From Myxococcales bacterium (GTDB lineage Bacteria > Myxococcota_A > Polyangia > Polyangiales > Polyangiaceae), in contig JAJZQG010000062.1 in NCBI GenBank assembly GCA_021847645.1, positions 1 to 37,944 of the forward strand: a DNA stretch of 37,944 nucleotides, read 5' to 3'. Both the position numbers and the translations under genes were made by a program. Of this stretch, positions 34,370-37,944 are shown one piece after another (positions within the stretch are counted from its first letter, which is position 1; every line of letters begins with the position of its first letter). The notes under the pieces are model-generated. The model saw only the letters and a program-made list of their open reading frames with translations. It did not search any database and was not told where the DNA came from.

Positions 34370-34993
34370 GTGGGAGTCTTCCAGGGTTCGATCTCGTACA
34401 CCAAGTTCTCGCTCCAGGGCGAGATGCCCGACAACTACGTGAGCGCGTTCGTCCGACGGATCCGCAACCGCGTGTTCGAGCCGCTCAACGCCGACGACGA
34501 GGCGGACCGCAAGTGGGGCTGGTGCTCGGCGGCCGACCCATTCGACCTGGACCTCGATCACGAGAAGATCTTCTTCAACTCGTACTTGAACCTGGGCCTG
34601 CGGCTCGACCGCTGGGCCGTGCCCTCGGTCCTGCTCAAGGCGCAGCTGGCCACGGCCAAGCGCGCGCTGCTCGAGAAGAAAGGCCGCGAGCGGCTCTCCC
34701 GCAAAGAGAAGGACGAGCTGCGCACCGCCGTCACCCGCAAGCTCCGGCGACAGATCCTGCCCACCATGAAGGTCATGGACCTGTCGTGGAACCTGCAGAC
34801 CGGCACGGTCCGCTTCTGGAGCCGGTCCAGCCGCATGCTCGAGCTCGTGCAGGACTACTTCTCCCAGACCTTCTCGCTCAAGCTGATGCCCTATGGCGCC
34901 TACGCCATCGCCTTGCGCGAGAACCTGCCGGACAAGGACCTGCGCAGGCTCGAGACGCTCGAGCCCGCCGTCTTCCACACAGGAGAGCCGTGA
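34370..34993 (+). CDS. RdgC-like protein, N-terminal part
   Basis: 207 aa. It starts at GTG with AGGAG (34356-34360) 9 bases upstream. Similarity to RdgC is recognised in the order of phrases: GSISYTKFSLQG, RKWGWCSAADPFD, LRLDRWAVPSVLLKAQL, a basic helix LLEKKGRERLSRKEKDEL, ILPTMKVMDLSWNLQTGTVRFWS and YFSQTFSLKLMPYGAY. RdgC of E. coli (about 300 aa) forms a ring around duplex DNA and moderates RecA. Here the protein stops early and a second gene follows with TGATG overlap. DNA binding is an inference from the family. Confidence 0.78.
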   Translation: MGVFQGSISYTKFSLQGEMPDNYVSAFVRRIRNRVFEPLNADDEADRKWGWCSAADPFDLDLDHEKIFFNSYLNLGLRLDRWAVPSVLLKAQLATAKRALLEKKGRERLSRKEKDELRTAVTRKLRRQILPTMKVMDLSWNLQTGTVRFWSRSSRMLELVQDYFSQTFSLKLMPYGAYAIALRENLPDKDLRRLETLEPAVFHTGEP

Positions 34994-35574
34994 TGGAGTC
35001 GCTGGATCTGGTCGCGTTGGTCGAGGGCAAGCGGTTCCTCGGCCCGGAGTTCCTTGTGTGGCTGTGGTTCGAGTCCGAAGCCTTCGAAGGCACCTTGCAG
35101 CTGGCCGACGGAACGTCGTGCGAGTTCTGGCTCGAGGGCGATCTGCTGCTCGAGCGCGACAAGGAAATCGCCTCGCTCAAGGGCATGGCGCCGAGCGCCA
35201 ACGCCGAGGCCCACGAGGCGCTGCGACAGGGCAAGCTGCCCACCCGCGCCCGCGTGCGCATCATCCGCAACGAGCTCGAGTACGGCTTCGTTCTCGGCGC
35301 CGAGGACCTGGCCCTGTCCAGCGTCAAGATCCCCGCCCAGCTCAAGGACGAGCAGGACGAGAAGTTCTACGAGCGCATGTACCTCATCGAGGAGCTCGAG
35401 GGCATCGTCGAGAGCCTGTTCGCGGATTTCCTCACGCTGCGGCTGTGCAAGATCTGGGACACGACCGTGCTGCCCACCGTCCGCACCTGGGTGCGCGACG
35501 ACGCGATCGACTTGGACGAATACACACGCAAGCGCGCCGAGGCGTTGGCGAAGCGTCACCGCCCCGAGAAGTAG
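34993..35574 (+). CDS. RdgC-associated protein, probable C-terminal half
   Basis: 193 aa. Begins FLGPEFLVWLWFESEAFEGTLQLADG, an opening I associate with proteins encoded directly after rdgC-like genes in deltaproteobacteria-type genomes, and ends with a helical region (FADFLTLRLCKIWDTTVLPTVRTWV). Its start codon shares one base with the upstream stop (TGATG), and AGGAGAG lies 6 bases ahead, so it is translated with its neighbour. Together the pair would be about 400 aa, longer than E. coli RdgC. No catalytic motif is seen. The last 19 bases overlap the end of the convergent acyl-CoA synthetase gene. Confidence 0.72.
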   Translation: MESLDLVALVEGKRFLGPEFLVWLWFESEAFEGTLQLADGTSCEFWLEGDLLLERDKEIASLKGMAPSANAEAHEALRQGKLPTRARVRIIRNELEYGFVLGAEDLALSSVKIPAQLKDEQDEKFYERMYLIEELEGIVESLFADFLTLRLCKIWDTTVLPTVRTWVRDDAIDLDEYTRKRAEALAKRHRPEK

Positions 35575-37085
35575 TCGGCAGCCAGGGTCTCGCGCAACGC
35601 GGGCTTGAGCACCTTGCCCAGGGCGTTGCGCGGCAGCTCCGGCAGCACCGCCAGACGGGTCGGCAGCTTGTAGGGAGCAAGCGCGTCGCGCGCGAATGCC
35701 CGTAGCCCAGCGAGCTCGAGGTGCTCGCCGTTGCGAAGCACCACCGCAGCGCATACCCGTTCGCCCCACTCCGGATCGTCCAGCCCGACCACCGCGCACT
35801 CGCGCACCGACGGGTGGTCGCGGATCACCTCTTCGATCTCGAGCGCCGAGAGCTTGAAGCCGCCCGACTTGATGATATCGACGCTGCGCCGGCCGAGGAT
35901 TCGCACATAGCCGCGCTCCTCCACGGCCACGTCGCCCGTGCGGAACCATCCATCGCGGAACGACTCCCGGGTGGCCTCGGGGCGTCCCCAGTACTCGCGA
36001 AAGACCTGCGGTCCGCGCACCTCGATCTCGCCGGGCTGACCAGGGGCCGACGGCTCCCCGGCCTCGTCGACGATCCTGACGTGCATGCCGGGCATCGGCA
36101 CTCCCACGTAGCCCGGTCGGCGCGCTCCGTGCAACGGATTGCCCAGGGCCATGCCGATCTCGGTCATGCCGTAGCGCTCGAGCAGCACGTGTCCGCTGAG
36201 CTGCTCCCAGCGCTCGAGCACGCGCACGGGCAGCGCCGCGGACCCGGACACCATCAACCGCATGGCGCGGCACGCCGACGACACCCGCTCGCGCCGCGCG
36301 TCGTCCATGCCTTCGTACGCGGCAATCAGCTTCGTGTAGATGGTCGGCACGGCCATGAACAGCGTGAGGCCGCCGCGCTCGATTGCCTCCCAGCACGCCG
36401 CGGCATCGAAGCGCGGCAGCATGCGGCACTGCGCCCCGCTCCACAGCGCACACAGCACCACGTTGACGATGCCGTGCACGTGGTGCAGCGGCAGCACCTG
36501 CAGAATGACGTCGTGCTCTGTCCACGCCCACGCTTCCACGAGCGACTCGCATTGCGCCTCGAGGTTGGCGTGCGTGGTGACCACTCCCTTCGGACGGCCC
36601 GTGGTGCCGCTGGTGTAGATCATCATCGCGCGTCGAGATGCCGGCTCATCGACCGCATCCCAGAAGGGCAGCGCTGCGTTCGGCAGAGCGTCCAACAGCT
36701 GAGTCGTGGTCAGCAGGGGCACGCCAACCCGGCTCGCCACGGGCTCGAGGCGCGCGGCCAGCTGCGGGGATGCCACCGCGACGTCCACCCCGGCGTCGCG
36801 CAGCACGTACTCGATTTCGCCCGGTGCGTGGCTGTCGCACAGCGGCACGGCCACGCCCCCGGCCCACCAGATCGCCCACTGGGTCGCTACGTAGGATTCG
36901 TCGCGCCCGGTGAGAAAGGCGACCCGCGCTTCCTGCAGATCGCGCCGTCCCGCCAACAGCGCGGACGCCCCTGCCCTCGCGGCGTCGAGCAGCCAGCCGA
37001 ACGTGAAGGAACCCGACGGTGTCACCAGGGCGGTGCGGTCCTGGAACCGCCGCGCGCGCTCGAACAGACGCAAAGCCGTTGCCAT
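35556..37085 (-). CDS. Acyl-CoA synthetase, ACSF3/MatB (malonyl-CoA synthetase)-like
   Basis: 509 aa adenylate-forming enzyme. P-loop-like MIYTSGTTGRPKGV (about 193-206), LPLHHVHG, the adenylate motif ERYGMTEIGMAL, GWFRTGDVA and the hinge GRRSVDIIKSGGFKLSALEIE, and the C-terminal Lys in PRNALGKV are all present. ERYGMTEIGMAL and VDIIKSGGFKLSALE resemble mitochondrial ACSF3 more than ordinary fatty acyl-CoA ligases, so malonate or methylmalonate is the likely substrate. The ATG at 37085 is 13 bp after the TerB-like gene, in a likely operon with pduL. Confidence 0.88.
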   Translation of the reverse strand: MATALRLFERARRFQDRTALVTPSGSFTFGWLLDAARAGASALLAGRRDLQEARVAFLTGRDESYVATQWAIWWAGGVAVPLCDSHAPGEIEYVLRDAGVDVAVASPQLAARLEPVASRVGVPLLTTTQLLDALPNAALPFWDAVDEPASRRAMMIYTSGTTGRPKGVVTTHANLEAQCESLVEAWAWTEHDVILQVLPLHHVHGIVNVVLCALWSGAQCRMLPRFDAAACWEAIERGGLTLFMAVPTIYTKLIAAYEGMDDARRERVSSACRAMRLMVSGSAALPVRVLERWEQLSGHVLLERYGMTEIGMALGNPLHGARRPGYVGVPMPGMHVRIVDEAGEPSAPGQPGEIEVRGPQVFREYWGRPEATRESFRDGWFRTGDVAVEERGYVRILGRRSVDIIKSGGFKLSALEIEEVIRDHPSVRECAVVGLDDPEWGERVCAAVVLRNGEHLELAGLRAFARDALAPYKLPTRLAVLPELPRNALGKVLKPALRETLAADYFSGR

Positions 37086-37098
37086 GGCCGCCGGCTCC

Positions 37099-37521
37099 TC
37101 AGCGGGCCAGCTTTGCAACGAGGTCGGCGGCCTGGTCCCGATCGATCTCCAGCGCGTCGGCCAGTTCCAGGATGAGCTCACGCTCGCTGGTGCGCACGAT
37201 GCCATCGGCCGCCATGAGCTGGACAGCCAGCGACAGGGCCACCTTGCGCGCGGCCAGGTCGGGCAGCCGCTGCTTGATGAGCTGCAGGCGCGCGTCGCGG
37301 GTTCCCGAGGCCAGCGCGTCGATCACCCGGTTGACGAGCGTGTCGAACTTCGGCCCGGCCACGCGCCCGTCGGTCAAGGCCTCGACGCTCTGGGCGAAAT
37401 GCCGGCGCTCCACGTCGCTGAACTCGCCGTCCGCGTAGGCCGCGAGGAACATGGTCTCGATGATGGCCTCGAGCTTGGGGTCATCGAAGGAGCGCAGGAA
37501 CTCCTTGTGGTCGTGGGTCAT
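37099..37521 (-). CDS. TerB-family (tellurite-resistance-like) helical protein
   Basis: 140 aa from ATG 37521; a TTG at 37569 overlapping the pduL stop as TTGA would add 16 residues, and neither has a clear Shine-Dalgarno. All-helical. Two acidic repeats, AAYADGEFSDVERRHF and MAADGIVRTSEREL, are the hallmark TerB-fold helices, which can bind metal. TerB-like proteins occur alone in many genomes without tellurite resistance; a stress or membrane-linked regulatory role is only a guess. It lies between pduL-like and acyl-CoA synthetase genes. Confidence 0.83.
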   Translation of the reverse strand: MTHDHKEFLRSFDDPKLEAIIETMFLAAYADGEFSDVERRHFAQSVEALTDGRVAGPKFDTLVNRVIDALASGTRDARLQLIKQRLPDLAARKVALSLAVQLMAADGIVRTSERELILELADALEIDRDQAADLVAKLAR

Positions 37522-37565
37522 GGCCAACACGCTAGCCGGTCCGGCGAAGAAATTGAACAGCGGCC

Positions 37566-37944
37566 TCAATCGTCGGGCTCGGGCTTGACCATCGTGGGCC
37601 CCTTGATCATCCAGCCGGTCGCGCCCGGTGCCAGATCCGCCGCGTTGGATTCATCGGTATCCAGGTGCATGTCCAACCGGTAGCTCTTGTGTACGCGCAC
37701 CAGCACGTCGTCAAACACGATCCCGCGCTCGCCGCCCACGCGCACCATCACCCAATCCTTGTCCTTGACGCCGAACTTCTGGGCGTCGTCCGGGCTCATA
37801 TGGATATGACGCTGGGCCTGGATGACGCCGTGGTCCAGATCCACCGCACCCGCGGGGCCTTCGAGGCGCAGGCCGGGGGAGCCCTTCGTGTCGCCCGACG
37901 CGCGAATCGGCGCGTCGATGCCCAGGATGAACTCGTCGGAGATC
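37566..37944 (-). CDS. pduL: PduL-like phosphate acyltransferase, C-terminal part (cut by window edge)
   Basis: 125 C-terminal residues; the N-terminus lies beyond 37944. The frame is open to the edge. GVIQAQRHIHMSPDDAQKFGV is the second zinc-binding PduL signature with the HIH pair, followed by DWVMVRVGGERGIVFDDVLVRV and RLDMHLDTDESNAA, all characteristic. PduL interconverts acyl-CoA plus phosphate with acyl phosphate plus CoA (propanoyl or acetyl). An internal codon near 37844 could mimic a start, but the upstream sequence (ILGIDAPIR, GLRLEGPAG) is clearly PduL. No shell-protein or Pdu genes are visible here, so it is probably a stand-alone Pta-type enzyme. Confidence 0.9.
   Translation of the reverse strand, partial: ISDEFILGIDAPIRASGDTKGSPGLRLEGPAGAVDLDHGVIQAQRHIHMSPDDAQKFGVKDKDWVMVRVGGERGIVFDDVLVRVHKSYRLDMHLDTDESNAADLAPGATGWMIKGPTMVKPEPDD

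Noticed and set aside
28933..35574. A 2213-codon open frame on the plus strand.
   Set aside because: It runs antisense to the whole efflux operon; its composition is Arg/Asp/His/Gly-rich without domains, as expected from high third-position GC opposite real genes. Only its last 193 codons (34993-35574) are a real gene.
37566..37844. A separate 92-aa gene starting near 37844.
   Set aside because: The upstream codons in the same frame continue clear PduL sequence to the window edge.
1..37944. CRISPR arrays, tRNA or rRNA genes, insertion sequences, phage genes.
   Set aside because: None seen: no regularly spaced repeats, no tRNA-like T-loop context, no transposase or integrase motifs in any frame.

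Overview
The window is dense, high-GC coding DNA with myxobacterial (Myxococcota, probably Polyangia-like) character. The signs are a membrane Ser/Thr kinase paired with a secreted TPR protein, several lipoproteins with long Gly/Ser/Thr-rich linkers, a patatin-like lipase, an ExbD-type protein, GTG/TTG starts and strong third-position GC. That GC bias produces very long false antisense frames. The assignment is an inference from gene content; no rRNA or marker gene is present.

Layout. (1) 78-8653, minus: Ser/Thr kinase, TPR protein, gltB and gltD lie head to tail with gaps of 19, 48 and -8 bp, so signalling genes may share a transcript with glutamate synthase. (2) 8755-13213, minus: a Zn-type CDF transporter with three tandem C-terminal domains and a 16-bp palindrome upstream, a ChaN-like lipoprotein, a patatin-like phospholipase and a possible tiny lipoprotein. 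(3) 13453-13911, plus: an unrecognised helical protein. (4) 13976-19415, minus: a cobalamin riboswitch, a surface lipoprotein (TTG start), a TonB-dependent receptor and a beta-propeller-like lipoprotein, the three genes overlapping by 4 and 7 bp; a fourth, Gly-rich lipoprotein follows. This is the most interesting region: a predicted outer-membrane vitamin B12 capture system that recalls the BtuB-BtuG arrangement of Bacteroides. (5) 19491-21593, minus: a membrane hybrid histidine kinase whose ATP-binding motifs look eroded. (6) 22055-26219, plus: a clan GH-A-like glycosidase lipoprotein, a YvcK-like protein, an orphan ExbD and a hotdog-fold protein. (7) 26326-26952: a decayed membrane-protein gene spread over all three frames. 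(8) 27194-28402, plus: a SCP-x-type thiolase with a plausible promoter. (9) 28413-34140, minus: a complete tripartite RND efflux operon (adaptor, pump, TolC-like channel). (10) 34370-35574, plus: an RdgC-like protein encoded as two coupled genes. (11) 35556-37944, minus: PduL-like phosphotransacylase (cut by the window edge), a TerB-like protein and an ACSF3/MatB-like acyl-CoA synthetase.

Most assignments rest on motifs read by eye. No database search was possible, so family names are recognition calls and substrates (zinc, cobalamin, malonate) are inferences.
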